This document shows positions 8,080 through 18,300 of a stretch of 49,257 nt of DNA, one piece after another. The DNA comes from Verrucomicrobiales bacterium (GTDB lineage Bacteria > Verrucomicrobiota > Verrucomicrobiia > Verrucomicrobiales > DEV007). A program made the translations under genes and the position numbers. The DNA is taken from assembly GCA_029213195.1 (NCBI GenBank), contig JARGNI010000043.1, forward strand, positions 1 through 49,257, given 5' to 3'. Every line of letters begins with the position of its first letter. The first letter of the stretch is position 1. The notes under the pieces are model-generated. The model saw only the letters and a list, made by a program, of their open reading frames with translations. It searched no databases and was not told the origin of the DNA.

Positions 8080-9579
8080 ATGGCAGATTCCCGGGCCATG
8101 AATTTCCGAACTCTCTTCTCGACCTTTCTTGCGCTGGTTCTCCTGCTTGGCGCTGCCCCGGCTCAGGCCCAGGATCAAAAGCCCAACATCCTTTTCCTGA
8201 TCTGTGACGATCTGAACTGCGACATGGGGCTGTATGGTCATCCCCAGGTGAAGACTCCGAACATCGATCGTCTCGCCGAGCGCGGGGTTCGCTTTGACAA
8301 TGCGCATTGCCAGTATCCGCTCTGTGGTCCCAGTCGGGCTTCGTTCATGACGGGGCTCTATCCGGATCAGACCTTGATCCACAACAACGCGATCTACATT
8401 CGGGAAACGCTTCCCAAGGTGCAGACCATCCCCCAGGTCTTTCGGGACCACGGCTACTTCGCGACCCGGATCGGGAAAATCTATCATTACAGCGTGCCCA
8501 AGCACATCGGCACGGGTGGTCACGACGACCCCTATTCCTGGAACCAGACGATCAATCCGAGAGGGCGCGATGTCACCGATGAGCCTATCATCAAGACCCT
8601 GCGACCCCGGCAGTTTGGCGGGACCCTGAGCTGGCTCGCGGCTGAGGGGGCCGATGAGGAGCAGACCGATGGCATCGCCGCGACCTATGCGATCGAGCAA
8701 CTCGAGCAGAGCGCCAAGGATGGGGTGCCCTTCTATCTTGCGGTGGGACTGTTTCGTCCGCACACTCCCTTCGTGGCGCCGAAGAAGTATTTCGAGATGT
8801 ATCCACTCGAGTCCATCCAGGTTCCCGAAGTGCCGGAAGGCTACGAGAAGACGATTCCGGAACCCGCTTTGAAATCGATTCGTCGAAAGAAGGAGCAGAT
8901 CAACCTCCCCGACGAGACTGCTCGGGAGATCATCCAGTCCTACTATGCGTCCATCACTTTTGCCGACGCTCAGGCCGGTCGCATCCTGGATGCCCTGGAA
9001 GCCAATGGTTTGGCGGACAACACGATCGTTGTCTTTACCTCGGATCATGGGTATCACATGGGCGAGCACGGTCACTGGCAGAAGACGACGGCTTTCACCA
9101 ACGCGACTCGCGTCCCTCTCGTCATCGCCGGTCCCGGTGTGACCGAGAAAGGCAAGTCCACGGATGCCGCGGTCGAGATGATCGATTTCTATCCCACCTT
9201 GACGGAACTGGCCGGGCTGGAGCCTCCCACGTATGTTTCAGGTCACAGTCTCGTGCCCATTTTGAAAGATGTTTCTCAGTCCGTTCGCAACGAGGCGCTG
9301 ACGCAGTATTCCAATGCCTACAGCATTCGCGGACCTCGCTATCGCTACACCGAGTGGGGAGAGAAAGGAGAGCTCGGGATGGAGTTGTATGATCTGGCGA
9401 AGGATTCGGAGGAGTTGGTGAACCTCGCGGAAGATCCTGAGCACGCGGAGACGATCGAGAAATTGTCCGCTCAGCTGCACACCCGGATCGAGCAGGCAGG
9501 TCAGGCTCCGGAGGGGCTGAAGCAATACCCGGTCGAGAAGAAGCCGGGCAGTTATTCCAATATCTACGCGCCGAAGTGA
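8080..9579 (+). CDS. Secreted sulfatase, iduronate-2-sulfatase-like
   Basis: Type I sulfatase for sulfate ester hydrolysis outside the cytoplasm. It has a clear signal peptide (hydrophobic TFLALVLLLGAAPAQA, likely cleavage before QDQKP). The core starts with PNILFLICDDLNCDMG, the C-x-P-S-R motif is CGPSR (Cys82 as formylglycine precursor), and RIGKIYHY, LFRPHTPF and FTSDHGYHMGEHGHW follow. The HMGEHGHW block and short C-terminal region resemble the iduronate-2-sulfatase and choline-sulfatase branch. ATG 8080 has a GGAG a few bases upstream; ATG 8098 (MNFRTLF) is the alternative. It begins 51 bp after rtcR on the same strand but is functionally unrelated to it. The substrate cannot be assigned. 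Confidence 0.93.
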   Translation: MADSRAMNFRTLFSTFLALVLLLGAAPAQAQDQKPNILFLICDDLNCDMGLYGHPQVKTPNIDRLAERGVRFDNAHCQYPLCGPSRASFMTGLYPDQTLIHNNAIYIRETLPKVQTIPQVFRDHGYFATRIGKIYHYSVPKHIGTGGHDDPYSWNQTINPRGRDVTDEPIIKTLRPRQFGGTLSWLAAEGADEEQTDGIAATYAIEQLEQSAKDGVPFYLAVGLFRPHTPFVAPKKYFEMYPLESIQVPEVPEGYEKTIPEPALKSIRRKKEQINLPDETAREIIQSYYASITFADAQAGRILDALEANGLADNTIVVFTSDHGYHMGEHGHWQKTTAFTNATRVPLVIAGPGVTEKGKSTDAAVEMIDFYPTLTELAGLEPPTYVSGHSLVPILKDVSQSVRNEALTQYSNAYSIRGPRYRYTEWGEKGELGMELYDLAKDSEELVNLAEDPEHAETIEKLSAQLHTRIEQAGQAPEGLKQYPVEKKPGSYSNIYAPK

Positions 9580-9644
9580 GCTGGCCTTTTGCCGGCAGGG
9601 TCCAGAAACGGCGAGTAAGGGATGGTTCTCCTGTGCCCAGATTG

Positions 9645-9707
9645 CTTGATTATGTGAGATTTCGATCAAGACAAGAGGGCTCGCCCTGGGATACGATTCT
9701 GCCCTCT
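9645..9707 (+). promoter_or_regulatory. Inverted repeats in the leader of the sulfatase operon
   Basis: Two structures fill the space before ATG 9709. CTTGAT (9645-9650) and ATCAAG (9665-9670) form an operator-like inverted repeat with a 14-base spacer. AGAGGGC (9674-9680) can pair with GCCCTCT (9701-9707), directly abutting the start codon, or the GGGC at 9677 can pair with GCCC at 9683-9686 as a tight local hairpin. The last two pairings exclude each other, which would permit a switch. No Shine-Dalgarno sequence is visible ahead of 9709. Confidence 0.35.
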
Positions 9708-9708
9708 C

Positions 9709-11484
9709 ATGGCATTTTTCCGACGAAAATTTCTCCTCACCGGAAAGTCACTCTCATCCTTTCTTGGTTTCGGAGCCGCCCTTCTGTTCTGCGGCCTACC
9801 TGCGGTTGCGGAAGAAGGGCCCAATATTCTCTTCATCTCGATGGATGACCTGAATGATTGGATTGGATGCATGGGGGGGCATCCCCAAACGATTACTCCG
9901 AATCTGGATCGACTCGCGGCCAGCGGAGTGCTTTTTACCAATGCCCATTGTCCGGGTGCCGCCTGCAATCCTTCGAGAACGGCGATCATGACGGGATTGT
10001 CTCCCCATCGGTCCGGTCTCTATGAAAATGGCCAGAACATGCGGGAGGTGCTGCCTGACGCGGAACTGATTCCCCAGCACTTTCGCAATCATGGTTACCG
10101 GGCGACGGGCTCCGGGAAAATTCTCCACTACTTCATCGATGCGCGTTCGTGGGATGAGTATTTTCCGGAGAAGGAGAGTGAGAACCCCTTTCCCCGAACC
10201 CTTTATCCTGAGAATCGTCCGGTGAACCTTCCCCGAGGAGGTCCCTGGCAGTATGTCGAAACCGACTGGGCCGCACTCGATACCACGGATGAGGAGTACG
10301 GGGGAGACTGGCTCGTTTCCGAGTGGGTTGGGGATGCCTTGCGCAAGGAGCACGACCAACCTTTCTTCCTCGCCTGTGGAATCTATCGTCCTCACGAACC
10401 CTGGTTCGTCCCGAAGAAATACTTCGAGCCCTTTCCCCTGGATGAGATCCAACTGCCTCCGGGTTATAAAGAGGATGATCTCGACGATCTTCCCCCAGCT
10501 GGAAAACGCCGGGGGCCGAATCGCTACTTCGCTCATATCCGGGAACATGACCAGTGGGAGAAAGGGGTTCAGGGCTATCTCGCTTCGATTCACTTTGCCG
10601 ATGCGATGCTGGGTCGGGTTCTCGATGCCCTGGAGGAAGGGCCGAATCGGGACAACACCATCGTGGTGCTCTGGAGCGATCACGGTTGGCATCTCGGAGA
10701 AAAGCAGCATTGGCAGAAGTTTACGGCGTGGCGCGCGGTGACCCGAGTGCCGCTGATGATTCGGGTTCCCGAGAAGGCTGCTCCCGGCCTGCCGTCCGGA
10801 ATCGAAGCGGGTGTGGTTTGTGATCAACCTGTCAATCTGCTGAGTCTCTTTCCCACTCTGACCGAGCTCGCGGGAGTCGGTCCGAAAGAAGACAACGATG
10901 GGCCGAGTCTCGTTCCGCTCCTGCAGGATGCCGAGGCGGAATGGGGACATGTCTCACTGACCCATCTCGGTCAGCCCGGCAGCTACGGGCTCAGTGCTCG
11001 AGATTGGCGTTACATTCACTACGCAGGTGGTGATGAGGAACTCTATCATATTACCCAGGATCCCTACGAATGGACCAACCTGGCGGCGGATCCTGAGCAT
11101 GAGGATATGCTGGTGAGGATGCGGTCTCTCGCTCCGAAAGAGTTCGCCCCGCGGAAAGAGCCTTCTTTGAAATCCATGACTTCCCTGAAGTGGATGCCGC
11201 TTGAGAAAGGAGCAGCACCGGCATCCCTGCCCGATGGGAATCCTTTTCCCGTCACTTTTGTGAATCGTCGAGATACCCCGGTCGAGTTGTTCTGGATGAG
11301 TCCGAAGCGGGAACCCAAGTCCTACGGGTATATCGAACCGGGAAAATCCAAGGCGCAGCAGACTCGTCCCGGCGCCGTCTGGATGATTGCTGACGGAAGA
11401 TCGGAACAGCCCCTGGGGTATTTCAAAGTCGGTGATCGCAAAGCAAAAGCCGTCGTTCCCAAGTCTCAACCCAAGAAGAAATAA
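9709..11484 (+). CDS. Secreted sulfatase with C-terminal VHL-like beta domain
   Basis: First gene of a seven-gene run. The signal peptide is rich in basic residues (FFRRKFLL...) and ends near PAVAEE. The sulfatase core has PNILFISMDDLNDW, CNPSR with Cys86 as the formylglycine precursor, GIYRPHEPW, and LWSDHGWHLGEKQHW, as in iduronate-2-sulfatase-like enzymes. A short C-terminal module (~514-583: VTFVNRRDTPVELFW, GYIEPGKS, GAVWMIAD) has the layout of the beta domain of von Hippel-Lindau protein, which in bacteria occurs as an appended domain on secreted enzymes. That assignment comes from pattern memory. A lysine-rich tail (KSQPKKK) ends the protein. The next gene starts 8 bp downstream. Confidence 0.92.
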   Translation: MAFFRRKFLLTGKSLSSFLGFGAALLFCGLPAVAEEGPNILFISMDDLNDWIGCMGGHPQTITPNLDRLAASGVLFTNAHCPGAACNPSRTAIMTGLSPHRSGLYENGQNMREVLPDAELIPQHFRNHGYRATGSGKILHYFIDARSWDEYFPEKESENPFPRTLYPENRPVNLPRGGPWQYVETDWAALDTTDEEYGGDWLVSEWVGDALRKEHDQPFFLACGIYRPHEPWFVPKKYFEPFPLDEIQLPPGYKEDDLDDLPPAGKRRGPNRYFAHIREHDQWEKGVQGYLASIHFADAMLGRVLDALEEGPNRDNTIVVLWSDHGWHLGEKQHWQKFTAWRAVTRVPLMIRVPEKAAPGLPSGIEAGVVCDQPVNLLSLFPTLTELAGVGPKEDNDGPSLVPLLQDAEAEWGHVSLTHLGQPGSYGLSARDWRYIHYAGGDEELYHITQDPYEWTNLAADPEHEDMLVRMRSLAPKEFAPRKEPSLKSMTSLKWMPLEKGAAPASLPDGNPFPVTFVNRRDTPVELFWMSPKREPKSYGYIEPGKSKAQQTRPGAVWMIADGRSEQPLGYFKVGDRKAKAVVPKSQPKKK

Positions 11485-11491
11485 TCCTTTC

Positions 11492-12451
11492 ATGAGTGAA
11501 TCCCAATCAACCATTTTCGAAGGCTGTATTCCGGCCCTGATGACCCCCTGTGACGAAGCGGGGAATCCTGACAATGAAGCCTTCGTCGCAACTGCCAGCC
11601 AACTCATCGAGGCCGGGATGCGCGCGGTCGTCTATTGTGGATCAATGGGAGACTGGCCGCTCCTGACCGATGCACAACGTCAGGCTGGGGTGCAGGCATT
11701 GACCGAGGCGGGAATCCCTGTCGTAGTTGGAACCGGAGCCCAGAATCCAAAGATCGCCGCCGCGCATGCCGCGCACGCACGGGAAGTCGGCGCAGGCGGT
11801 CTGATGGTGATCCCCCGAGTGCTTTCCCGAGGAATTTCACCTGCGGCGCAGCGAGATCACTTTGCCGCCATTCTCGAGGCGGGGGGAGATCTTCCTGCGG
11901 TGATCTACAATAGTCCCTACTATGGATTTGAGACCAAGGCCGATCTCTTTTTCGATCTGCGCAAGGACCACTCAAATCTGATCGGATTCAAAGAATTCGG
12001 AGGCTCCGACTCATTGAGCTACGCCGCCGAGCATATCACCAGCGGGGATCCGGACCTGACGCTCATGGTCGGAGTCGACACCCAGGTCTACCATGGCTTT
12101 ATTCACTGCGGAGCCGAAGGGGCCATCACGGGAGTGGGCAACGCCCTTCCCAAGGAAGTGCTACGACTCGTCGAGCTGTGTCGAAGGGGTGCGGAGGGAG
12201 ATCCCAAGGCGAAGCGCCTCGCGGCAGAGCTCAACGCGGCACTCGCAGTGCTTTCCACCTACGACGAAGGACCCGATCTCGTGCTCTACTACAAGGAGCT
12301 GATGGTGCTGGAAGGTCACGAGGCCTACACGCATCACATTCATCCCACCGATCGCCTGAGCGAAAGTCAGCGAGGCTTTCTTCATGCCCAGTGGAAGCAG
12401 TTTCGTTCCTGGTGGAGCCAGTGGGAAGGTGCCGCTGATTCTGCGAGCTGA
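11492..12451 (+). CDS. DHDPS/NAL-family aldolase or deaminase
   Basis: Class I Schiff-base TIM-barrel enzyme of the dihydrodipicolinate synthase/N-acetylneuraminate lyase family, cytoplasmic. Catalytic positions are Lys167 (NLIGFKEFGG) and Tyr139 (VIYNSPYYG); the substrate-carboxylate loop is GSMGD (50-54) instead of the usual GTTGE. Length 319 is close to the family norm of about 290-310. Because a peptidase of the proline-specific M24 class is next and a hydroxyproline-type enolase-superfamily gene ends the same operon, a pyrroline-4-hydroxy-2-carboxylate deaminase role is plausible, but this is inference from context. Biosynthetic dapA is less likely given the operon and the altered loop. 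Start chosen at ATG 11492, 8 bp after the preceding gene. Confidence 0.85.
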   Translation: MSESQSTIFEGCIPALMTPCDEAGNPDNEAFVATASQLIEAGMRAVVYCGSMGDWPLLTDAQRQAGVQALTEAGIPVVVGTGAQNPKIAAAHAAHAREVGAGGLMVIPRVLSRGISPAAQRDHFAAILEAGGDLPAVIYNSPYYGFETKADLFFDLRKDHSNLIGFKEFGGSDSLSYAAEHITSGDPDLTLMVGVDTQVYHGFIHCGAEGAITGVGNALPKEVLRLVELCRRGAEGDPKAKRLAAELNAALAVLSTYDEGPDLVLYYKELMVLEGHEAYTHHIHPTDRLSESQRGFLHAQWKQFRSWWSQWEGAADSAS

Positions 12452-12464
12452 GCCCTTTTTTGCG

Positions 12465-13616
12465 ATGTCCGTTTTTCCCGCTTCCACCATCCGCGCCGGT
12501 GTGCCTCAGCACAACAGTGCGCTCTTTCATGTCACTCAGTTTTCGGTGGGCGATCCCTTGGTCTACCTGGAAATCGAAAACCAGGGAACGACTTGTATCG
12601 TGCGCGATGTGGAACTCGACCGAGCCCTCAAGAAAGTCCGCGCGGATCACATCGGAGTTCCCGCGGATTACCGACCCGAAGAGGGTCTCTCTGCCGATCG
12701 CGAGGTGGCGACGGCACAGGCTGCCGCCGAATGTCTTCGTCGTGCCGGGATTGCTGCCGTCACGGCCGATCGCACCCTTCCTCTCTCTTTTGCTCATGTT
12801 CTGAAGGAAGCGGGGATCGAAGTGGTCTGCGATCTTGATTTCGGGGTGATGCAACGTCGGAAGAAGGATGCGGAGGAAATCGAGAAGCTCCGACAATCCC
12901 AGACTGTCACCGAAGAAGCCATGGCGATGGCTTGCCGGATGATCGCCCGTGCCGAACCTGATGCCAAAGGTGTCCTGCAATGGGAAGGCGAAGCCCTGAC
13001 CTCGGAGCGGGTGCACGCGGCCATCAACATTTTCCTGATGCAGCGAGGATTCAGCGGACCCAAATACATCGTTTCCGGAGGTTCGCAGGGGGCCTCGTGT
13101 CATCACCACGGAGATGGGGAATTGCGCACCGGGCAACCGGTCATCGTCGATATTTTCCCAACGAGCCAGGAGACTCACTATTGCGGGGATTGCACCCGGA
13201 CCGTGGTGAATGGCGAGATTCCAACCGAGATCGCAAAGATGCACGAAGCGGTTTGCGCGGCCAAGGTCGCGGGGTGTGCGGCGATTCGTCCCGGCGTGAC
13301 CGGTGCGGAGGTCCATGCCGCGACTACCCGGGAACTGATCGATCGGGGTTTTCACACCGGGTTTCCGCCCGAAGGAGCTCCTGAATCCTTCTGCACGATG
13401 CATCACGGAACCGGACACGGAATCGGGCTGGATGTGCATGAACCGCCACTCCTCGATGCGACCGGAATCGAACTCGTCAAGGGCGATGCTCTGACTGTAG
13501 AGCCCGGGCTCTATCGAAAGGACCTCGGCGGTGTTCGCGTCGAGGACATGGTCGTGGTGACCGAGGATGGAATCGAGAATCTAAATCGATTGCCCGAAGG
13601 ACTCGACTGGAAATGA
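12465..13616 (+). CDS. M24 family Xaa-Pro aminopeptidase-like metallopeptidase
   Basis: Pita-bread fold dinuclear metallopeptidase that typically removes a residue N-terminal to proline, or hydrolyses X-Pro dipeptides. An N-terminal creatinase-like domain spans ~1-140, the catalytic domain ~145-383. The metal ligands are visible: Asp in VIVDIFP, Asp in YCGDCTRT, His in HHGTGHGIGLDVHE, Glu in LTVEPGLY and Glu in VRVEDMVV. There is no signal peptide, so it is cytoplasmic. The start ATG 12465 is 13 bp past the preceding stop and its own stop overlaps the next start by 4 bases (ATGA). This position suggests it trims imported peptides for the flanking catabolic enzymes. Confidence 0.92.
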   Translation: MSVFPASTIRAGVPQHNSALFHVTQFSVGDPLVYLEIENQGTTCIVRDVELDRALKKVRADHIGVPADYRPEEGLSADREVATAQAAAECLRRAGIAAVTADRTLPLSFAHVLKEAGIEVVCDLDFGVMQRRKKDAEEIEKLRQSQTVTEEAMAMACRMIARAEPDAKGVLQWEGEALTSERVHAAINIFLMQRGFSGPKYIVSGGSQGASCHHHGDGELRTGQPVIVDIFPTSQETHYCGDCTRTVVNGEIPTEIAKMHEAVCAAKVAGCAAIRPGVTGAEVHAATTRELIDRGFHTGFPPEGAPESFCTMHHGTGHGIGLDVHEPPLLDATGIELVKGDALTVEPGLYRKDLGGVRVEDMVVVTEDGIENLNRLPEGLDWK

Positions 13617-15301
13617 AGAGCTTTGCTGAAATTTCGGAGAGCTTCCTCAATGACCTGCTTCGTTTCTCTCCCGTCCGGGCGACAGGCCTGGGGGATCATC
13701 GCTATGACCATCTTCTCGACGAGGTGGATGAGAAAGCGAGAAACGATAAGCTTCATTCGGCTCGCTGCCATTTTGCGGATCTCGAGGCCTTGGATCGGGA
13801 TGCCCTCTCGCGGGAGGAGCAGGTCGACTATGCGCTTCTTCATCAGCGACTCCGGAAGACGGCCTGGGAAGTCGCGACACTCTGCGAGTGGGAATGGAAT
13901 CCACTCGTCTACACCGGCATTCCCGGCGATTCTCTTTACCTGCTCTTGTCACGAGAGTTTGCTCCCCTTGAAGATCGGCTTCGAAACGTAGGTTCCCGCT
14001 GTCGGGAGTTTCCCCGGTTCTTTTCCCAGGCTCGCGAATCGCTGGTGAAAGAGAAGGTGCCTCTGATTCATGCTGAAACTGCGGTGGAACAAAATCGGGG
14101 GATCACTTCTCTGCTCGACCATCTCGTAGTGCCTCATCTCGTTGATCTCTCGGAGGAGGATCGGGTTGCGCTCGAGGAGGCTCTCAAGACGGCACGAGAG
14201 GCGATCGCCGAGCAGCAGGTATGGTTGGAGAAAGAGCTTCTGCCTCAGGCGAAAGGAAACCCGCGCCTGCCCGAGAACCTCTATCGCGCGAAGTTCGACT
14301 TTGATCTTTTCAGCAGCCTGACCCCGGAAGAGCTGCGCGAGAGATCGGAACAGGAAAAGACCTCGCTTCACGAAGAGATGTTCCGGCTTTCGAAGAAGAT
14401 CCTCGCCGAACAGCAATCTGATTTCCCTTTGCCGGAAAATCCCACCGAGCAGGAAAAGCGGGATGCGATTCGGACGTGCCTCGAGTTTGCCTATGAGGAA
14501 TCTCCAGAGGTCGACCGAGTGGTCGAAGAAGCCTATCATTCCCTCAAGATTACGACCGACTTTATTCGGGAGAACGATCTCGTGACACTCCCTGAAGATC
14601 CTCTCGAGATCATTCTCATGCCCGAGTTTCGGCGGGGAGTCTCCGTAGCCTATTGTGATGCGCCGGGTCCATTGGAGCAGCACGGGAAAACCTTTTACGC
14701 GGTTTCCCCGCCACCGGAAGATTGGACCGAAGAGCAGGTCGGCTCCTTTCTTCGAGAGTACAATCTTCGATCGCTGCACAATCTCACCGTGCACGAGGCG
14801 ATGCCAGGGCACTACGTTCAGTTGCTCCGATCCAATGAGACGTCGACGCGGCTTCGGTCCGTTCTCGCATCGGGAACCTTCATCGAGGGATGGGCGGTCT
14901 ACACCGAGTCGATGATGATGGAAGCCGGGTTTCTTCCTGGCGATCTGCTCATGCGCTTGATTGTGCTGAAGTGGAACCTGCGTGGGGTTGCGAACGCCCT
15001 TCTCGATCAGATGATTCACCTCGACGGAATCGACGAGGCCACCGCGATGCACCTCATGGTCGAGGAAGCCTTCCAGGAAGAGCGGGAAGCTGCCGGGAAA
15101 TTTCGCAGGTCGCTTCTCACCTCGGTTCAGCTTTCCACCTACTTCGCCGGGTATCTCGAGGTCGTGGATCTTCGCAAAGAAGTCGAAGAAGCCTGGGGCG
15201 ATGAATTCGTACTGAAACGGTTTCACGACGAACTGATGTCGTTTGGATCACCTCCTCCTGCGTTTGTGAGGGCTCTCCTTCTCAGCGAACCCATCCCCTG
15301 A
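13613..15301 (+). CDS. DUF885 family peptidase
   Basis: Predicted zinc-dependent peptidase of the DUF885 family, about 560 residues as usual for the group. The hallmark HEAMPGHYVQL (an HExxPGH-type motif, about residues 397-403) carries the metal-binding histidines and catalytic glutamate. It is largely helical with many charged segments (LEEALKTAREAIAEQQVWLEKEL). No signal peptide is seen, so it should be cytoplasmic, unlike some lipoprotein members. It overlaps the M24 gene by 4 bases and ends one base before the start of the giant fusion gene, so translational coupling is likely. Working with the M24 peptidase it may finish degradation of imported oligopeptides. Confidence 0.9.
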   Translation: MKSFAEISESFLNDLLRFSPVRATGLGDHRYDHLLDEVDEKARNDKLHSARCHFADLEALDRDALSREEQVDYALLHQRLRKTAWEVATLCEWEWNPLVYTGIPGDSLYLLLSREFAPLEDRLRNVGSRCREFPRFFSQARESLVKEKVPLIHAETAVEQNRGITSLLDHLVVPHLVDLSEEDRVALEEALKTAREAIAEQQVWLEKELLPQAKGNPRLPENLYRAKFDFDLFSSLTPEELRERSEQEKTSLHEEMFRLSKKILAEQQSDFPLPENPTEQEKRDAIRTCLEFAYEESPEVDRVVEEAYHSLKITTDFIRENDLVTLPEDPLEIILMPEFRRGVSVAYCDAPGPLEQHGKTFYAVSPPPEDWTEEQVGSFLREYNLRSLHNLTVHEAMPGHYVQLLRSNETSTRLRSVLASGTFIEGWAVYTESMMMEAGFLPGDLLMRLIVLKWNLRGVANALLDQMIHLDGIDEATAMHLMVEEAFQEEREAAGKFRRSLLTSVQLSTYFAGYLEVVDLRKEVEEAWGDEFVLKRFHDELMSFGSPPPAFVRALLLSEPIP

Positions 15302-15302
15302 C

Positions 15303-18300
15303 ATGCGTGTCCTTTTTTCCATCCTGTTCTCGTCGCTTCTTCTCGGCCTTGTGGGGGCGGCAGAGAAACCCAACGTCCTCTTTCTAGCGATCGATGATCT
15401 TCGTCCGGCCTTGGGATGTTATGGCGATGAAGAAGTGGACTCTCCGCATATCGATGACCTGGCAACACGTGGAGTTCGGTTCGAGAATGCCCATTGCCAG
15501 CTCGCGGTGTGCAACCCCTCTCGAGTCAGCTTGCTCACGGGGTTGAGGCCGGATTCCAGTCGTGTCTGGACACTCGATGTTCGGTTTCGTGAAACGATTC
15601 CCAACGTCGTAACGCTGCCTCAACATTTCAAGGCGAACGGCTACATCACCCTCGGCTATGGGAAGATTTTCCATAACCCATGGCCGGACAATGTCTCCTG
15701 GAGCGAGCCTCATGCCTGGCCGGAATCTCGCCTTTGGTCCGATAAGGCGAAGCGAGAGTTGAAGCAGTTCAAGGCGAAGCTCAAGCGGGAGGGGAAACCG
15801 CAAAGATCGATCGATCGTCTCCGGGCACGAGCCACGGAGAAAGTGGAACTGGAAGATGGGGAACACATCGATGGTGCGATCGCGGATCAGGCCATCGAGG
15901 CGATGCAACGACTCGCGGAGAAGGATGAGCCCTTCTTTCTCGCCGCTGGATTCGTTCGTCCTCACCTTCCCTTTGTTGTCCCGAAGAAATACTGGGATCT
16001 CTATGATCCGGAGAGTCTGTCTCTTCCGGAAGATGCTGCCATTCCATCGGACTCACCTGGTTTCGCGATGAACACCATGTATGAGCTGCGGGACTACTTC
16101 GACTATCTCGACACTCCGGAACCACGCGAAGGAACCCTGACAGAAGCTCAGCGACGGGATTTGAAACACGGCTACTATGCCTCGGTGAGCTTTATCGACG
16201 CCCAGGTCGGGCGGATCCTCGATGAGTTGAAGCGTCTCAAGTTGGACGAGAACACGGTCGTCGTTCTTTGGAGTGATCACGGATACAAACTGGGAGAGCA
16301 CAACAGCTGGTGCAAACAAACCAACTACGAGATCGATACCCGTGTTCCTCTGATCGTTCTCGATCCAAGAGCCAAGGGGAATGGCGAGTCGTCCGATTCG
16401 ATGGTCGAGTTGGTCGATGTTTACCCGACCTTGTGCGACCTAGCCGGAATTTCTTCGCCGAGAAATCTGGAAGGAGTCAGCCTGAAACCGATCCTGAACG
16501 CTCCTGAAAAAAAGGTCAAAGAAGCAGCGGTGAGCCAGTTTCTTCGTCGGCAGAAAGATCGGGAGCTGATGGGATACGCGTATCGAACGGAGCGGTGGCG
16601 ATACATCGAATGGGTCAACCGGAAGGATGGAAAGATCGTCGACCGGGAATTGTATGATCACCACGTCGACTCGGGAGAAACGAAGAGCCTCGCTCGTAGC
16701 GAGAAGCACGCCGCGACAATGGCGCAGTTGAGCAAGGATCTTCGTGAGACTTTGCCGAAGCCTCTCGGGATCGACACGGGCAAGAAGAAAGGCCTCAATC
16801 CGAAGCGACCCCAGCTCACTTTCAAGAATGTGGGGACCCAACCGATTTCCTTTGTTTGGCTGCCAGACAATGGAGAGAAGAGAGAGCCAAAATTCATTGA
16901 GCCTGGAAAAGCTGCTTCGATTGGAACGACGAAGGGTCATCGGTTTCGGGTCGTGGGAGATGGTTTCAAAAGAGTGGTCGAGGTGACCAAGGATCGGGAG
17001 ACTCTCGAGTTCGGGAATTCCGAATCCTCGGAAGGTCAAGTGACCCCTCCGGAGATTGTTCCGAATATCGTGGTCATCATGGGAGATGACTGGTCGTGGC
17101 CTCATGCTTCCATTCTCGGTGACAAGACGGTGCGCACCCCCAACTTTGATCGCATCGCGAAAGAGGGAGTTCTCTTCGAGAATGCCTTTGTCTCGGCGCC
17201 TTCCTGCACGCCTTCCCGGTTCGCGGTTGCTTCTGGCCAGTATCACTGGAGGCTGGGAGAAGGAGTGAATCTCGGTGGTTCCCTGGCCGATGACCTCCCT
17301 GTCTATCCTGATCTACTTGCCGAGAAGGGGTTTTTCACCGGTTTCGCCCGCAAGGGCGCCGGTCCAAGTCGGCATGCGTATCGCGGCACGGACCCTTTCG
17401 GCCCGCGATTCAGGGACTTCTCGGAGTTTTTCGATTCTCGCGAAACGGGGCGTCCCTTTGCGTTCTGGTATGGTGCCGGCGAACCGCATCGCGCCTATGA
17501 TTGGCAGGCCAGCCTCGAGAGCGATCTCGATGTGGAGGGGATTCAAGTCCCTCCCTGGCTACCAGAGAACAAAACGGTGCGCACGGATCTTGGAGATTAC
17601 TATCTCAGGGTCGAAAAGCTGGATCAGTTCGCTGGTCAGATCCTGGCAAAGCTCGAAGAAGCAGGAGAATTGGAGAATACGATTGTCGTTATGACAGGGG
17701 ACAATGGGATGCCTTTTCCTCGATCCAAGGCAACGCTCTTTGATTCCGGGACCCGCGTTCCTCTCGCCATTCGCTGGGGCAGCGAAGTCCCCGGGGGTCG
17801 CTTGGTTTCCGATTTCGTCAACCTGACCGACCTGGCCCCGACCTTTCTCGAGGCGTGCGGCCTTTCGGTTCCCGAGGAAATGACAGGGCGCTCGCTTCTC
17901 TCCATTCTCCAGTCGGAGAAATCGGGTGAGGTTGAGACGGATCGTGATCACGTTCTTCTCGGAATGGAGCGGCACGTGTATCCGAATCCATCCCGAGCGA
18001 TCCGAACCGAGAAGTTTCTCTATGTTCGTAACTTTGCTCCAGAGAGCTGGCCTACAGGGCTTCCCAAAGGTGAACCGTTGGAGTTCGATTTCAAGAAGAC
18101 CCCGTGGCCGACGGTAACGGGAGCCTTCTCCTACAACATTGATCCGAGTCCGACGAAGCAATGGATGCGGCTGAATGAGTCCCCGTACAATGCGCAGGCA
18201 TTCGGACGTAAGCCCCCCGAGGAACTCTACGACCTTTGCACGGACCCTGACCAACTCACCAACTTGTTGGTAGAGGAAAAGGTGCCAGGGTGGGCAGAGG

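Noticed and set aside
7333..9075. Long minus-strand open frame of 580 codons opposite rtcR and the 8080 sulfatase
   Set aside because: No recognisable motif, Arg/Gly/His-rich shadow composition, and fully antisense to two genes with intact catalytic motifs.
9796..10950. 384-codon minus-strand frame opposite the 9709 sulfatase
   Set aside because: Antisense shadow of a gene with intact CNPSR and DHGWHLGEKQHW motifs; no motif of its own.
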